This document shows positions 26,636-37,513 of a stretch of 64,000 nucleotides of DNA, in pieces. The notes beneath the pieces were generated by a model. The model searched no databases and was not told where the DNA came from. It saw only the letters and a list, made by a program, of their open reading frames with translations. A program made the position numbers and the translations under genes. The stretch comes from Arthrobacter sp. AFG7.2 (lineage in GTDB: Bacteria > Actinomycetota > Actinomycetes > Actinomycetales > Micrococcaceae): contig NZ_PJMB01000006.1 in assembly GCF_002892835.1 (NCBI RefSeq), positions 1 to 64,000 of the forward strand. The letters are read 5' to 3'. Positions within the stretch are counted from its first letter, which is position 1. Each line of letters opens with the position of its first letter.

Positions 26636-27274
26636 TTAGGGGACCTCGGGGGAGGCGTATTCCCGCATGGCGTCAAGGAGCCAGCGGCCCAGGAAATCGG
26701 CGAAGGAAGCGCGGGGGAAGAGCCGGAACGTCTCCTCGCCGGTCTTCCACAGCACCACGGGGATGTTGCCGATTTCTGTGGACAGTGCCGTGCCGGCCTT
26801 GAGGGCGCGGGGGTGCAGGTCCAGTGCACAGCCCTTTTCGAGGACGGCGCGGGACCGGGGTCCGGTGAGCTCGAAGGTGGTGCGGTTGGCGGAGAGGTCC
26901 ACCACCTGGCCCCCGCCGTCGCCGAGGGCTTCGCGGAGTGACGGGATCAGGCCGCCGCCCAGGGACTCATGCGCTTCGGTAGGAGCGATCACCAGGAACT
27001 CTTCGGGTCCGAGCCACAGCACGGACGCGTCCCCGCTGCCGCTGACGCTGCCACATCCGGCCGGCAGGCCGCCGATAACGGCGGCGATGCGCTGCCCGGC
27101 GTCGCTGTCCCGGTTAACCCGGAGGCCCACCATGGTCAGGAAGGCCTTTTCGGACAGTTCCACCACGTCCCGGACGGAACCGGTCTCGAACGCTGCCCGG
27201 AGCTGGGCGGCGGGGCTGATGCGGAGTGAGAGGTTCTTCTCGTAGGAGGTTGCGGGTGCTGCTGTTTCAGCCAT
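26636..27274 (-). CDS. soxG: Sarcosine oxidase gamma subunit
   Basis: The protein is 212 aa, typical of SoxG, with a GcvT-like fold ([47 protein letters not shown]). It is one of four subunits of heterotetrameric sarcosine oxidase. The ATG at 27274 overlaps the soxA stop by 8 bases. An earlier in-frame start exists within soxA but would add residues not seen in the family. Confidence 0.92.
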   Translation of the reverse strand: MAETAAPATSYEKNLSLRISPAAQLRAAFETGSVRDVVELSEKAFLTMVGLRVNRDSDAGQRIAAVIGGLPAGCGSVSGSGDASVLWLGPEEFLVIAPTEAHESLGGGLIPSLREALGDGGGQVVDLSANRTTFELTGPRSRAVLEKGCALDLHPRALKAGTALSTEIGNIPVVLWKTGEETFRLFPRASFADFLGRWLLDAMREYASPEVP

Positions 27275-30212
27275 CTTTGCGGGTCCCTTCGGGGTCAAAA
27301 AGTACGGTTTCGGCGACGACGACATCCACCAGCTGGTCGCCGGCGGCAGCCACCAGGGTTTCGCCGATCCGGTTGCGGCCGTTCTTGATCAGGGCCAGGC
27401 CGAACGACCTGCCCAGGGCGGCGCTGTGGTAGCTGGAGGTGACAAAGCCCTCCATCGGGACCGGCCCGTAGGCGGGGTTGGTGGAGCGGCCCTTCTCCAC
27501 GAGCTGGGTGCCTTCCGGCAGCCGGAGCGTCCCGTCCACAGGAAGCACGCTGACCAGGTGCTTGCGGTCCTCGCGCCGGGCGTCCGCCCGGGAGTAGGAG
27601 CGCTTGCCGATGAATTCCTTGGCCTTGGAGACGATCCATTCCATGCCCGCGTCCTGCGGGGTGACGGTGCCGTCCGTGTCCTGGCCAACGATCGGGTAGC
27701 CCTTTTCGGCGCGGAGCACGTGCATGGTTTCGGTGCCGTAGGGGGTGATGTTGAACTCGGCCCCGGCGGCTGCCACGGCCTCCCAGGTGTTCAGCCCGTA
27801 CCAGGAAGGCACGTTGATCTCGTAGGCCAGCTCACCGGAGAACGAGATCCGGCAGATCCGGGCCCGGACGCCTGAGGCGAGGGTGGTTTCGCGGAAGGTC
27901 ATGAACGGGAAGGCCTCGGCTTCCAGCCCGCCGTTGGCGGCCAGTTCCGGTGCCACCTTCGCCAGGACCGCACGGGATTTGGGCCCGACGACGGCGATGG
28001 TGCTCCACTGTTCTGTCACCGAGGTGCAGTGCACATCCAGCTCAGGCCATTCGGTCTGCAGCCATTCCTCCAGCCAGTCCAGGACTTTCGCGGCGCCGCC
28101 GGTGGTGGTGGTCATGAAGTACGTGTCGTCGTCGAGGCGCAGGGTTACGCCGTCGTCGAAGATCATGCCGTCCGCCATGCACATCACGCCGTAGCGCGCC
28201 GAGCCCGGGGCGAGCTTCTTGAACGCGTTGGTGTAGATCCGGTTGAGGAACTCACCGGCGTCCTTGCCGCGGATTTCGATCTTGCCCAGGGTGGTGGCGT
28301 CCATGAAGCCCACGGACTCGCGGACTGCCGCGCACTCACGCAGCACGGCGGCGTCCATGTCCTCCCCGGCCTGCGGGTAGTACCAGGGCCGCTTCCACTG
28401 CCCCACGTCCTCGAACAGGGCGCCCTTTTCGACGTGCCACGGGTGGATGGACGTCTTGCGGGCGGGGTCGAACAGCTCGCCGCGCTGGCGTCCGGCCAGG
28501 GCCGCGAAGGCTACGGGGGTGAAGGGTGCGCGGTAGGTGGTGGTGCCGATGTCGCCGATGCCGCGGGAGGCTTCGCCGGCGGTGCGGAGCGCTGCAGCGA
28601 TAACGCCGATCGCGTTGACGCCGGAGGTCTTGCCCTGGTCGTTGGCGGTGCTGATGGAGGTGTAGCGCTTGATGTGTTCCACCGAGCGCATGCCGGCTCC
28701 GGTGGAGCGCAGCACGTCGGCGACGGACTGGTCGCGCTGGAAGTCCACGAAGTGGTGGTGCCAGTCGTCCGGGGTGCCCTGCTCACCGGGCACCAGCCAC
28801 AGCTGGCGGGTGGGGGCGGAGGCTTTGGGCTCACCCGGCTGGGAGGGTTCGACGGCGGAGGCGAACCCGGCCGCGATGGCCGCAGCGGCTCCGGCAGAGA
28901 TGCCCTCGGCCAGGCAGTCGGCCAGCTCAAAGCTACCGCGCCCGGAACCGATGGTCTGCTGGTTGGGGACCACGGTGCTCGGAACGAAAGCGGCCAGCTC
29001 GTCATCCCAGCGCAGCTTGCCCTGGCGCTGGGAGTGCAGGTGGACCAGCGGGCTCCAGCCGCCGGAAACTGCCAGCAGGTCGCAGGCGATCTGTTCGATG
29101 CCCGAGGTGAGTTCGCCGTCGTCGTTAATGCTGCGGACGGTGACGCCGTCGAGGCGGCCATATGCGGATCCGGAGGAAGTGTTGGCCACGGCACTGCCGA
29201 TCAGCACGCGGGTTCCGGCTTCGACGGCGGCGGCGGCCACTGCGGTGAGCTGCGGACGGGCGTCCACCACGGCGGCGACCTTGACGCCGGCGGCGCGCAG
29301 GTCAGCGGCCACGGCGTAGGCGCTGTCGTTGGTGGTGCTGATGACCACGCGCTGCCCGGCGGCCACTCCGTAGCGGTTCAGGTAGCTGCGCACGGCCGAG
29401 GCGAGCATGATGCCCGGGCGGTCGTTGTTCTCGAACACCAGCGGGCGTTCGTGGGCACCGGGGGCCAGCACCACCTGGTTGGCACGGATGTGCCAAATCC
29501 GCTGGCGTGATACTCCGGAGGCGGCGGGGGAGGAGAGGTGGTCCGTGCGGTTCTGGACGGCGATCACGTAGTTGGCGTCGTAGGCGCCGAAGGCCGTGGT
29601 GCGGTTCAGGACGGTGGATTCGGCGCCGGAGACGAGCTCGGCTTCGACGTCCGCCACCCATTCCAGGGCGGGCTTGCCTTCGATGGTCTCAGCCAATTCA
29701 GCGGCCGTGGAGCCGGACAGGAGGGAGCCGCCCAGTTCGGGCTGGTCATCCAGCAGCATCACGCGGGCTCCGGTGCGCACGGCTTCACGTGCTGCGGCGA
29801 GGCCGGCGGGGCCGCCGCCGACCACCAGGACATCGGTGTGGACGTACTTCTTGTCGTACTCGGCGCGGTCCTCCTCCGGGTCCAGCTTGCCCAGGCCGCT
29901 GAGCAGTTCTGCCTTCAGGCCGTCAACCAGGGTGACAGTGGTTGCGGGGAGCATGGACTCGGCGACGTCGCCGGGGAAGCGTGCAGCGATCTTCACCATT
30001 GCGTTGGATTCCTCCACGCCGGCGGAGATGATGCCGCGGGGGCGGTCCTCGTAGAGCGAGTTGCCGGCGTTGATGCGGCCGTTGGCGATCAGGGCCGAGG
30101 CGAGGGTGTCGCCCGGGTGGCCCGTGAACTCCTCGCCATCCACGGTGAAACGCCAGGAGATGGTGCGGTCGATGCGTCCGCCGGCGGCGAGCCGGGCGTT
30201 CTGGGAAGTCAC
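27267..30212 (-). CDS. soxA: Sarcosine oxidase alpha subunit
   Basis: The protein is 981 aa, full length. The N-terminal part carries a 2Fe-2S-fold-like segment without an obvious Cys set, then the nucleotide motif GGGPAG at 132-137. The C-terminal 370 residues are a GcvT/aminomethyltransferase-like THF-binding domain ([17 protein letters not shown] and following). With SoxB it oxidises sarcosine to glycine using O2; with THF the methyl group becomes 5,10-methylene-THF, otherwise formaldehyde. The GTG start overlaps the soxD stop as GTGA. Confidence 0.95.
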   Translation of the reverse strand: MTSQNARLAAGGRIDRTISWRFTVDGEEFTGHPGDTLASALIANGRINAGNSLYEDRPRGIISAGVEESNAMVKIAARFPGDVAESMLPATTVTLVDGLKAELLSGLGKLDPEEDRAEYDKKYVHTDVLVVGGGPAGLAAAREAVRTGARVMLLDDQPELGGSLLSGSTAAELAETIEGKPALEWVADVEAELVSGAESTVLNRTTAFGAYDANYVIAVQNRTDHLSSPAASGVSRQRIWHIRANQVVLAPGAHERPLVFENNDRPGIMLASAVRSYLNRYGVAAGQRVVISTTNDSAYAVAADLRAAGVKVAAVVDARPQLTAVAAAAVEAGTRVLIGSAVANTSSGSAYGRLDGVTVRSINDDGELTSGIEQIACDLLAVSGGWSPLVHLHSQRQGKLRWDDELAAFVPSTVVPNQQTIGSGRGSFELADCLAEGISAGAAAAIAAGFASAVEPSQPGEPKASAPTRQLWLVPGEQGTPDDWHHHFVDFQRDQSVADVLRSTGAGMRSVEHIKRYTSISTANDQGKTSGVNAIGVIAAALRTAGEASRGIGDIGTTTYRAPFTPVAFAALAGRQRGELFDPARKTSIHPWHVEKGALFEDVGQWKRPWYYPQAGEDMDAAVLRECAAVRESVGFMDATTLGKIEIRGKDAGEFLNRIYTNAFKKLAPGSARYGVMCMADGMIFDDGVTLRLDDDTYFMTTTTGGAAKVLDWLEEWLQTEWPELDVHCTSVTEQWSTIAVVGPKSRAVLAKVAPELAANGGLEAEAFPFMTFRETTLASGVRARICRISFSGELAYEINVPSWYGLNTWEAVAAAGAEFNITPYGTETMHVLRAEKGYPIVGQDTDGTVTPQDAGMEWIVSKAKEFIGKRSYSRADARREDRKHLVSVLPVDGTLRLPEGTQLVEKGRSTNPAYGPVPMEGFVTSSYHSAALGRSFGLALIKNGRNRIGETLVAAAGDQLVDVVVAETVLFDPEGTRKDG

Positions 30213-30640
30213 TTGGTTGCTCCTTCCGGGGCGGTGGTGCTAAATGAGGAAGTGCTGGGGGCGGTGGCGGACGCGTTGGTCCCTGAGATGTCCGGGGAGG
30301 CGTTGCCCGTGGTGGTGCTGTCAGCGGCGGTGCTGGCAGTACCGGTGTCGGGGGTTACCCGGCCGGCGGCATCCGGCCGGGGCGTGCCCATCGGGTAGAC
30401 GGCCTGGATCTCGTACGTGACGGTGTCGCGGAGCATGTTAAACCACTGGCGGCAGCCGGTGCTGTGCAGCCAGCGTTCCGCGAAGGCGCCCTTGGTGTTG
30501 TCCCGGTAGAACAGGAACTCGGCCCATTGGCGGTCGCTCAGTTCGTTGGGGTTTTCCGGGTAGGGGACGTGGGCCTGGCCGCCGTAGTGGAACTCGGTCT
30601 CGTCGCGGGAGCCGCAGTTGGGGCAGGAGATGAGCAGCAT
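30209..30640 (-). CDS. soxD: Sarcosine oxidase delta subunit with long C-terminal tail
   Basis: The protein is 143 aa. The zinc ligands of this subunit are all present: C6, C9 (CPNC), H59 and C63 ([10 protein letters not shown]). The conserved part ends near residue 88. The remaining ~55 residues are Thr/Ala/Ser/Gly-rich and look disordered, an extension compared with the usual ~90-100 aa. The gene overlaps soxA by 4 bases. It is essential for assembly of the four-subunit enzyme. Confidence 0.93.
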   Translation of the reverse strand: MLLISCPNCGSRDETEFHYGGQAHVPYPENPNELSDRQWAEFLFYRDNTKGAFAERWLHSTGCRQWFNMLRDTVTYEIQAVYPMGTPRPDAAGRVTPDTGTASTAADSTTTGNASPDISGTNASATAPSTSSFSTTAPEGATK

Positions 30641-30677
30641 GTGCGTCTTCTTTCTAAAGTGCAGTGTTCGCTGGCGG

Positions 30678-31898
30678 CTAGTGGGCGACGGCGGCGGCGC
30701 CGTGTTCGTCGATCAGCGCGCCCGTTTCGAAGCGCTCCAGCGCAAACGGCTTGTTAAGCCTGTGCGGGGTGCCGGTGGCGATGTTGTGCGCGAAGGTCAT
30801 GCCGGCCGCGGGGGTGGCCTTGAAGCCGCCGGTGCCCCAGCCGCAGTTCACGAACATGTTCTCCACCGGGGTGTTGCCCACAATGGGGGAGGCGTCCAGC
30901 GTGGTGTCCACGATGCCGCCCCAGGTGCGGAGCACGTGGGCCCGGGCGAAGATGGGGAAGAGCTCGACGGCGGCAGCCATCTGGTGCTCGATCACGTGGA
31001 AGGAACCGCGCTGGCCGTAGCCGTTGTAGGAGTCAACTCCGGCGCCCATCACCAGTTCGCCTTTGTGGGCCTGCGAAACATAGACGTGCACGTGGTTGGA
31101 CATGACCACCGTGGGGTGGACGGGTTCGTGCAGTTCGGAGACCAGGGCCTGGAGCGGGTGGGACTGGATGGGGAGCCGGAAGCCGGCCATTTCGGCCAGG
31201 ACCGAGCTGTGCCCGGCGGCGCAGAGGCCCACCTTTTCGGTGTTGATGGTGCCGCGGTTGGTCTTGACGCCGGTGACACGGTCACCGTCCTTGACGAACC
31301 CGGTGACTTCGCAGTTCTGGATGATGTCCACGCCCAGCTCGTCGCACTTGCGGGCGAAGGCCCAGGCAACGTGGTCGTGCTTGGCGATGCCGGCGCGGGG
31401 CTGGTACGTGGCGCCCATGACCGGGTAGCGGATGTTGTCATTGATGTTCAGGATGGGGCAGAGTTCCTTGACCTGCTTGGGGTCCAGCCACTCCGCGTCC
31501 ACGCCGTTGAGCTTGTTCGCTCCCACGCGCCGCATGCTTTCGCGGACGTCGCCCAGGGTGTGGGCGAGGTTCATGACGCCGCGCTGGCTGAAGAGGAAGT
31601 CGTATTCGAGTTCCTCCGGCAGGATTTCCCAAAGCTTGAGGGCGTGCTCGTAGATGGCGGCGCTCTCGTCCCAGAGGTAGTTGGAGCGGATGATGGTGGT
31701 GTTCCGGGCCATGTTGCCGCCGGCCAGCCAGCCCTTTTCCAGGACGGCGATGTTGGTCATGCCGTGGTTCTTGGCCAGGAAGTAGGCGGTGGCCAGGCCG
31801 TGCCCGCCGCCGCCGACAATGACGGCGTCGTAGGAGGACTTGGGCTCGGGGTTGCGCCAGAGGAAATCCGGGTGCTCGGGGAGCTGTTGGGTGCTCAC
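30678..31898 (-). CDS. soxB: Sarcosine oxidase beta subunit
   Basis: The protein is 406 aa. The FAD motif GGGGHG lies at about 29-34, followed by [16 protein letters not shown]. In the family FMN is attached covalently to a His of this subunit; H174 or H176 in AKHDHVAWA is the likely residue. It carries the sarcosine-oxidising site. The GTG start overlaps the glyA stop as GTGA. Similar to other DadA-fold oxidases, but the surrounding soxDAG genes fix the identity. Confidence 0.95.
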   Translation of the reverse strand: MSTQQLPEHPDFLWRNPEPKSSYDAVIVGGGGHGLATAYFLAKNHGMTNIAVLEKGWLAGGNMARNTTIIRSNYLWDESAAIYEHALKLWEILPEELEYDFLFSQRGVMNLAHTLGDVRESMRRVGANKLNGVDAEWLDPKQVKELCPILNINDNIRYPVMGATYQPRAGIAKHDHVAWAFARKCDELGVDIIQNCEVTGFVKDGDRVTGVKTNRGTINTEKVGLCAAGHSSVLAEMAGFRLPIQSHPLQALVSELHEPVHPTVVMSNHVHVYVSQAHKGELVMGAGVDSYNGYGQRGSFHVIEHQMAAAVELFPIFARAHVLRTWGGIVDTTLDASPIVGNTPVENMFVNCGWGTGGFKATPAAGMTFAHNIATGTPHRLNKPFALERFETGALIDEHGAAAVAH

Positions 31899-33259
31899 TG
31901 GGCTGCTCCAATCATGTCTGTTTCAAATGCATTGATGGCCGTGGCCTCGGCGTCGTTGCTGAGGTGCGGGTAGAGGGGGAACTTCTCCGCCAGGGCGGTC
32001 ACGCGGGCGCGGAGTTCGACGGCGGTGCTGCCGCCCAGGGAGGTGGTCCCGGAGGTGACGCTGCCGGCCGAGGCGATGAGCGCCGTCGCAATAATGTCCG
32101 CAACTTCGGCGAATTCCTCGGCGCCGAAGCCGCGGGTGGCGAGGGCGGGGGTGCCGATCCGGAGGCCGGAGGAAACCATCGGCGGGCGTGGATCGAAGGG
32201 GACCGCGTTGCGGTTGACGGTGATGCCGATGCGGTGCAGGGCGTCTTCGGCCTGCTGTCCGTCCAGCTCGGAGTTGCGGAGGTCCACGAGGACCAGGTGG
32301 ACGTCGGTGCCGCCGTTGACTACGGAGATTCCTGCTGCGGCAACGTCGTCCTTGAGCAGGCGTTCGGCGAGGAGCTTGGAACCCTGCAGGACGCGTTCCT
32401 GGCGTTCCTTGAATTCGGGGGAGGCGGCGAGCTTGAAGGCCACGGCCTTGGCGGCGATCACGTGCTCCAGCGGGCCGCCCTGCTGGCCGGGGAACACGGC
32501 GCTGTTGATCTTCTTGCCGTACTGCTCCTTGGCGAGGATGACGCCGCCGCGCGGGCCGCCGAGGGTCTTGTGGGTGGTGGTGGTGACGACGTCCGCGTAC
32601 GGGACCGGGTTCGGATGCAAACCGGCTGCAACCAGGCCGGCGAAGTGGGCCATGTCCACCATGAGGTAGGCGCCAACGAGGTCGGCGATGCGGCGGAACT
32701 CGGCGAAGTCCAGCTGGCGGGAGTAGGCGGACCAGCCTGCAACGATGAGCTTGGGCTTGTGTTCATGGGCAAGTGCCTCGACCTCGGCCATATCGATGCG
32801 GAGGTCGGATTCGCTCACGTGGTAGGGGACCACGTTGTAGAGCTTGCCGGAGAAGTTGATCTTCATGCCGTGCGTCAGGTGGCCGCCGTGGGCCAGGCTC
32901 AAGCCCATGATGGTGTCGCCCGGATTCAGCAGGGCGAACATGGCGGCGGCGTTGGCCTGGGCGCCGGAGTGCGGCTGGACGTTGGCGAATTCTGCGCCGA
33001 ACAGGGCCTTGACCCGGTCGATGGCCAGCTGCTCAACAACATCCACGTGCTCGCAGCCGCCGTAGTAGCGCTTGCCCGGGTAGCCCTCGGCGTACTTGTT
33101 GGTGAGGACAGAGCCCTGCGCCTCCATGACGGCGGACGGGGCGAAGTTCTCCGAAGCGATCATTTCCAGCGTTGACTGCTGGCGGCCCAGCTCACTGTTG
33201 ATTGCCTGCTGGACCTCGGGATCGACTACCGAGAGTCGCTCGTTCAACTGCTCAACCAC
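31895..33259 (-). CDS. glyA: Serine hydroxymethyltransferase
   Basis: The protein is 454 aa. The PLP Lys is K231 in [26 protein letters not shown] and SGAQANAA are also present. It uses 5,10-methylene-THF and glycine to make serine, here consuming the two sarcosine oxidase products. It is the first gene of the operon, with AAAGGAG before the GTG at 33259. It is slightly longer than the usual ~420-430 aa because of an Ala/Ser/Thr-rich insert near residue 395. A housekeeping copy is likely elsewhere. Confidence 0.95.
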   Translation of the reverse strand: MVEQLNERLSVVDPEVQQAINSELGRQQSTLEMIASENFAPSAVMEAQGSVLTNKYAEGYPGKRYYGGCEHVDVVEQLAIDRVKALFGAEFANVQPHSGAQANAAAMFALLNPGDTIMGLSLAHGGHLTHGMKINFSGKLYNVVPYHVSESDLRIDMAEVEALAHEHKPKLIVAGWSAYSRQLDFAEFRRIADLVGAYLMVDMAHFAGLVAAGLHPNPVPYADVVTTTTHKTLGGPRGGVILAKEQYGKKINSAVFPGQQGGPLEHVIAAKAVAFKLAASPEFKERQERVLQGSKLLAERLLKDDVAAAGISVVNGGTDVHLVLVDLRNSELDGQQAEDALHRIGITVNRNAVPFDPRPPMVSSGLRIGTPALATRGFGAEEFAEVADIIATALIASAGSVTSGTTSLGGSTAVELRARVTALAEKFPLYPHLSNDAEATAINAFETDMIGAAQ

Positions 33260-33292
33260 GGATGCTCCTTTGAAATACTTTTTACTTGCTAA

Positions 33293-33334
33293 CTGATATA
33301 TCAGTGTGATCTCAATGGTATGATCGGGATCACA
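33293..33334. promoter_or_regulatory. Operator candidates between glyA and gntR
   Basis: Two elements lie in the divergent promoter: a perfect 12-bp palindrome CTGATATATCAG (33293-33304), followed at once by an inverted repeat TGTGATC...GATCACA (33305-33311 and 33328-33334). Either is a plausible site for the GntR regulator, which would then control glyA-sox and itself. Confidence 0.55.
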
Positions 33335-33415
33335 GCAGAGTCAATAGCTGGACGAAAGTGGCACGAAGCTCCCGGTCGGTGGCTTCGTAACTGCAGCGAA
33401 GAACGGAGCGGCGCC

Positions 33416-34087
33416 TTGAATGCACTTCTTGCCCTGCCTCAGACAGAGGACGCGGCACCGTCCCAGGCGGAGGCCGCCTACCGGCAGCTGCGGGACAAAC
33501 TCATCATGCTGGAGATCCGCCCCGGCGAGCCAATCAACGAGGGCCAGCTGGCGGCGGAGCTCGGTTTCGGCCGCACTCCCGTCCGCGAGGCAATCAAGCG
33601 CCTGGAGGTGGACCACCTGGTCATCTCCTATCCACGCCGGGGGACCTTCGCCACCAACGTGGATTTCACGGAACTGGCCGATGTCTCGGAAATCCGGGAA
33701 CTGCTGGAGCCGCTCGCTGCACGCCGCGCGGCCCTCCGGGCGAACGAGGGCATGCGCCGCGAGCTCCTGCAGGTTGCTGACGCCATCGCGGAGCTGGCGC
33801 CCGGCCAGGGCGAATCGCGCGAACTCATGCGCTACGACCTCATGGTGCACCGGCTCATCTACAAGGCGGCCGCCAACCCGCATCTGGAAAGCACCCTGAT
33901 CCGTTACGACAACCTGGCTACCCGTATCTGGTGCGTGGTGCTGGACAAGGTGCCGTCAGTCAGCGGCCACATCACCGAGCACGTGGACCTGCTCAAAGCA
34001 GTGGCCGACGGCGACGCGGACAAAGCGGCCGAACTGGCCCTGCACCACGTGACGAGCTTTGAGGAAACCATCCGGAAGATCCTGTAG
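33416..34087 (+). CDS. GntR-family regulator, FCD type
   Basis: The protein is 223 aa. A GntR winged helix is at about 18-85 (LAAELGFGRTPVREAIKRL), and an all-helical FCD ligand domain at about 95-215. I chose the TTG at 33416 because GGAG lies 7 bases upstream and the winged helix begins shortly after; an ATG farther upstream reads through the operator region. It is divergent from glyA and probably represses the sarcosine operon, with sarcosine, glycine or serine as possible effector (inference). Confidence 0.88.
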   Translation: MNALLALPQTEDAAPSQAEAAYRQLRDKLIMLEIRPGEPINEGQLAAELGFGRTPVREAIKRLEVDHLVISYPRRGTFATNVDFTELADVSEIRELLEPLAARRAALRANEGMRRELLQVADAIAELAPGQGESRELMRYDLMVHRLIYKAAANPHLESTLIRYDNLATRIWCVVLDKVPSVSGHITEHVDLLKAVADGDADKAAELALHHVTSFEETIRKIL

Positions 34088-34160
34088 TACTTCCGGGGGA
34101 CGGCTCCATCGCCGCGGAGAGTAAAGAGCGCCGGGCCTTCCCTATGGTGCCCGGGCGGCT

Positions 34161-34613
34161 TCACATGCCGTCGGAATGGTCAGTCAACAGATCCGCGAGG
34201 GTGCCCAGGTTTGCGCGGACGGTGCGGCTGTGGGCTTTCTGCACGAGCGGGTCGGCGAGTTTGCCAAAGAACCCACCGAGGCTGTTGACCTCGACGCGGT
34301 AGGTGAGGCGGGTTCCACCGGCCTCTGGTTCGAGGATATTGCTGATGGAGAAGTCGAAGTTGCCCTCGACGGAGCGGATGACCGTCTTGTTTGGCGGGTC
34401 AAAGAGGACGTTCTCCGTCACCCAGTCAAACTGCCTGCCCAAAATCTTGCTGGTTCCCCTGAATCGCGTGCCAAGTCCGACCGGGGCGTCACCGACCTGT
34501 TCAGCCTCAATAACCGACGAATCCCACACAGGGATGTTCTCAGTCCTGATGAGGAATTCGAAAACCTTCTCAGGCGGACGGTTGATAAAAACAGTTTCTT
34601 CCACGACAGGCAT
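34161..34613 (-). CDS. SRPBCC family protein (polyketide cyclase/dehydrase-like)
   Basis: The protein is 150 aa. It has the typical SRPBCC start (VEETVFINRPPEKVFEFLI, NIPVWDSSV), the long beta sheet and a C-terminal helix ending LGTLADLLTDHSDGM. Such proteins bind hydrophobic ligands, and many act as cyclases or in toxin-like lipid binding. AGGGAG lies before the ATG at 34613. It converges with gntR and does not look part of the operon. No function is assigned. Confidence 0.8.
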   Translation of the reverse strand: MPVVEETVFINRPPEKVFEFLIRTENIPVWDSSVIEAEQVGDAPVGLGTRFRGTSKILGRQFDWVTENVLFDPPNKTVIRSVEGNFDFSISNILEPEAGGTRLTYRVEVNSLGGFFGKLADPLVQKAHSRTVRANLGTLADLLTDHSDGM

Positions 34614-34888
34614 AACGGCACTCCCTGGACAGGCCCGCTGGGGCACGGCTTGCCTGGCAGGCGTAGCGCCAGTGTGGGCTGCCGCCCTGGCCAAGTCAAC
34701 GTATCCATCAAACCGGCACCGGCGACCCAAGGTTTCCCAGTTGTGGGCTCGAGGCTGGCCGGGCAAGCACGTTCCACATAAGGTAGGTTGTCGCAGAATG
34801 AGACGACTCGTCAGAGCTGGTTGATGACGAGCGTGAAACGGAGGTGCGACGAACGCTCCTCCCTCCCGCAGGATGGAAAGACGCAACG

Positions 34889-36094
34889 ATGCCCGCTGCC
34901 ACCCGGAACGCCCCGGACCGCACCGTCAGGTTCGGCTTCGCCTTTATTGGCGTCCTGCTTATCGCCGTCAACCTTCGGGTTTCCTTTGTCAGCGTGGGCC
35001 CGGTGCTCGCCAACATCAGCGGCGATCTTGGCCTGTCCAGTGCCGCAGCGGGGTTCCTGACGGGGCTTCCGCTCATTGCTTTCGCAGTCTTTTCGCCCGT
35101 GGCGCCCGGCTTCGCTTCCCGCCTGGGCCTGGACCGCGCGCTGTGGCTGTCCCTTCTGATCCTGGCCTCGGGCATTGTGCTGCGCTCGTTGCCTGTGCCC
35201 GGCTTAATCTGGGCAGGCACGGCGTTGATCGGTCTGGCCATTGCGTTCCTCAATGTCCTGGTCCCTTCCCTCGTCAAGCGGGACTTTCCGATGAGGGTCA
35301 GCCAGGTGACCGGAATCTACACCGCAACCCAGGCCGCCTTCGCGGCCATGGGGGCCGCCGTCGTCGTGCCTGTTGCGCAAACCTCTCCCGCAGGATGGCG
35401 GCTTGCCCTCGGCATTTGCGTGGGACTGGCCCTCATCGCCATGGCCGTGCTCCTGCCCTGGCTGCGCCGGCATACCTCTGGTACCGTGAACGCCGCCAAG
35501 CCGGAGGCCTCCTACCGGTCGCCTTGGGCCTCCGCCCTGGGCTGGCAGGTGACCATCTTCATGGGACTGCAGTCGATAGCTTTCTATGTCCTGATGGCCT
35601 GGCTGCCCACCATCGAACAAAGCCGCGGGGTCCCGGCCACTACCGCCGGCGTCCACCTGTCTGTTTTCCTGCTGATCAGCGTCTTCGCCAGCCTTGGCGC
35701 GGGGGGAATCCTGCACCGCGGTTCGGACCAGCGGATTGTTTCCTTCGGGAGCGGCGCGGTCATGGTCGTGACCTTTCTCGGGCTGGCCCTTGCCCCGGAG
35801 CTCATCCTGCTGTGGGTCCTTCTGGGGGCAATCGGGTGCGGAAGCCTCATCGTGATCGCCTTGTCGCTGTTCAGCCTCCGGACCGTCAACTACCCGCAGG
35901 CGGCATCATTGTCCGGCATGGCGCAGTCCGTCGGCTACGGCCTGGCTGCTGTGGGGCCGGTGATGTTCGGTGGACTCCGTGACCTGAGCGGTGATTGGAC
36001 GCTTCCTCTCCTGATCACCGCCGGCATCATGGCGGTCCTCGCCGTGACCGGTGCGCTCGCGGGGCGGGACAAAGTGATCAGCGGTTCAGCATGA
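34889..36094 (+). CDS. MFS transporter, CynX/NimT family
   Basis: The protein is 401 aa with twelve hydrophobic helices. It carries CynX-like features such as IAVNLRVSFVSVGPVLANI and LPLIAFAVFSPVAPG. Family members include cyanate and 2-nitroimidazole transporters, but substrates are mostly unknown. The ATG at 34889 has GGAAAG upstream; an earlier ATG at 34844 is less likely. It overlaps the downstream CBS gene by 4 bases, so the two are co-translated. Confidence 0.85.
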   Translation: MPAATRNAPDRTVRFGFAFIGVLLIAVNLRVSFVSVGPVLANISGDLGLSSAAAGFLTGLPLIAFAVFSPVAPGFASRLGLDRALWLSLLILASGIVLRSLPVPGLIWAGTALIGLAIAFLNVLVPSLVKRDFPMRVSQVTGIYTATQAAFAAMGAAVVVPVAQTSPAGWRLALGICVGLALIAMAVLLPWLRRHTSGTVNAAKPEASYRSPWASALGWQVTIFMGLQSIAFYVLMAWLPTIEQSRGVPATTAGVHLSVFLLISVFASLGAGGILHRGSDQRIVSFGSGAVMVVTFLGLALAPELILLWVLLGAIGCGSLIVIALSLFSLRTVNYPQAASLSGMAQSVGYGLAAVGPVMFGGLRDLSGDWTLPLLITAGIMAVLAVTGALAGRDKVISGSA

Positions 36095-36561
36095 CGTACG
36101 GTCGATTCCTGGAAAGACACATGGTTGAAACTCCTGGTCCGCAAAGGCGCGTGGAAGACGTCATGCTCAGATGCCCCAAGACGCTCCCCCCGGAGTGCAC
36201 TGTGGATCAGGTGCGCAGTCTTTTCGGTGACGACCACGTCCACATGGCCTTGATCGTGGACGCCCGTGGGAACCTCCTCACCACCTTGGAGCCGTCCGAT
36301 ATTCCGGCGGACGCCCGTGGTGCCGCCAAAGCCGCCGTGTTCGGGATGGTCCGTCACAGGACAATCGACCCGAAGCTGCCTGCTGACGTTGCCACTGCTG
36401 TCCTGCAGGCAGCGGGCCGGCGCCGCCTCGCCGTCGTGGACGGCCGCGGAAAGCTGCTGGGCCTGCTCTGCCTCAAGCGGACCGGACTGGGCTTTTGCAG
36501 TGATGCAGGAGTTGCTTCCCGCGCAGCGGAAAGGGGCACCTGCAGTACCCGGGCGGGGTAG
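36091..36561 (+). CDS. Two-CBS-domain protein
   Basis: The protein is 156 aa from the ATG at 36091, which overlaps the MFS stop as ATGA; an ATG at 36121 with GGAAAG nearby is an alternative start. Two CBS units are seen (VEDVMLRCPKTLPPECTVDQV, and the AAGRRRLAVVDGRGKLLGLL unit), a fold that usually binds adenine nucleotides. Linkage to the MFS gene suggests it senses or regulates transport. The C-terminus is a short Ser/Ala/Arg-rich tail without a domain. Confidence 0.75.
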   Translation: MTYGRFLERHMVETPGPQRRVEDVMLRCPKTLPPECTVDQVRSLFGDDHVHMALIVDARGNLLTTLEPSDIPADARGAAKAAVFGMVRHRTIDPKLPADVATAVLQAAGRRRLAVVDGRGKLLGLLCLKRTGLGFCSDAGVASRAAERGTCSTRAG

Positions 36562-36636
36562 CTTGTGGGCGGGATCAGTGCCAACCCTCCGTGTGGTGGA
36601 TTTCGGCCTGCCGGAACCTGGTTGAGAGTATTAGCC

Positions 36637-37446
36637 ATGGCTTCGAACAATGAGCGCGAACCCGACGTCGACGCGGAAGCGGGCCAGCACGGCGGTGTCC
36701 AGTCGGTGGACCGGGCCCTTGCGGTCCTGGAAATCCTGGCGCGGGACGGCCATGCGGGCGTGAGTGAGATCGCCGAGGAGATGGGGATCCACAAGTCCAC
36801 CGTCTCCCGGCTGCTAGGTTCCCTGATCAGCCGGGAAATGGTCCACCAGAACAGTGAGCGAGGGAAATACCAACTGGGTTTCGGCATCCTGAGACTGGCC
36901 AGCTCCATCCCCGGGCGGCTCAGCCTGGTCCGGGAGGCCGGGCCCGTGCTGGAGGCGCTGGCGGAGGAATTCAAGGAGACGGTGAACCTTGCCGTGCTCC
37001 GGTCCAATTACGCAGTGAACGTGGACCAGGCGATGGGGCCCTCCACCTTGGCCACCTATGACTGGGTGGGCAACCTGACCCCGCTGCACGCCACCTCAAG
37101 CGGCAAAGTCCTGCTGGCTGCACTGCCGGCCGAGGAGCGGGACCGCATCCTTAAGGAGACCGGCCTGCCGCCGCGCACTCCCCGGACCATCACCAACCGC
37201 AAGGAACTCGAAAGCCAGCTCCTCGCCGTCGCCCGTGATGGCTACGGCGTGGTGCGGGAGGAGTTCGAGATCGGGCTGACTGCTGTTGCCGTTCCGGTCT
37301 ACAACCACCTTGGTGCCGTGATCGGGGCCATCAGCATCTCCGGCCCGGCCTTCCGCTTTGATCCTGAGGAAACCCCGGGACTGATCGAAGCCCTCAAAGA
37401 CGCGGGGCTGCAGGTTAGCGCCAGGATGGGCTACACCCGCCGCTAA
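36637..37446 (+). CDS. IclR-family regulator (upstream of the betaine genes)
   Basis: The protein is 269 aa. The HTH lies at about 35-60 (VSEIAEEMGIHKSTVSRLL), and the GAF-like effector domain follows (about 90-260, with FKETVNLAVLRSNYAVNVDQ). It is transcribed toward the lysR gene and is not clearly linked to any operon. It could control betaine or aromatic genes, but the sequence gives no evidence for either. The start ATG at 36637 has only a weak ribosome site. Confidence 0.88.
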   Translation: MASNNEREPDVDAEAGQHGGVQSVDRALAVLEILARDGHAGVSEIAEEMGIHKSTVSRLLGSLISREMVHQNSERGKYQLGFGILRLASSIPGRLSLVREAGPVLEALAEEFKETVNLAVLRSNYAVNVDQAMGPSTLATYDWVGNLTPLHATSSGKVLLAALPAEERDRILKETGLPPRTPRTITNRKELESQLLAVARDGYGVVREEFEIGLTAVAVPVYNHLGAVIGAISISGPAFRFDPEETPGLIEALKDAGLQVSARMGYTRR

Positions 37447-37513
37447 GGCATCAGCGTCCATGCGGAGGACAAGGAAGCTGCCGAACGCCGGGACGCCGCA
37501 TCCCCGGCAGCGC

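Noticed and set aside
28029..29510. 493-aa plus-strand frame opposite soxA
   Set aside because: It is antisense to the conserved sarcosine oxidase alpha subunit and has Gly/Val-rich shadow composition.
33260..33415. Glycine riboswitch upstream of glyA
   Set aside because: The glyA leader is very short and lacks the paired glycine aptamer layout; the palindromes fit a GntR operator better.
36091..36561. CBS protein starting inside the MFS gene at 35995
   Set aside because: The extra N-terminus is a shadow of the MFS C-terminus; the ATGA overlap at 36091 is a better start.
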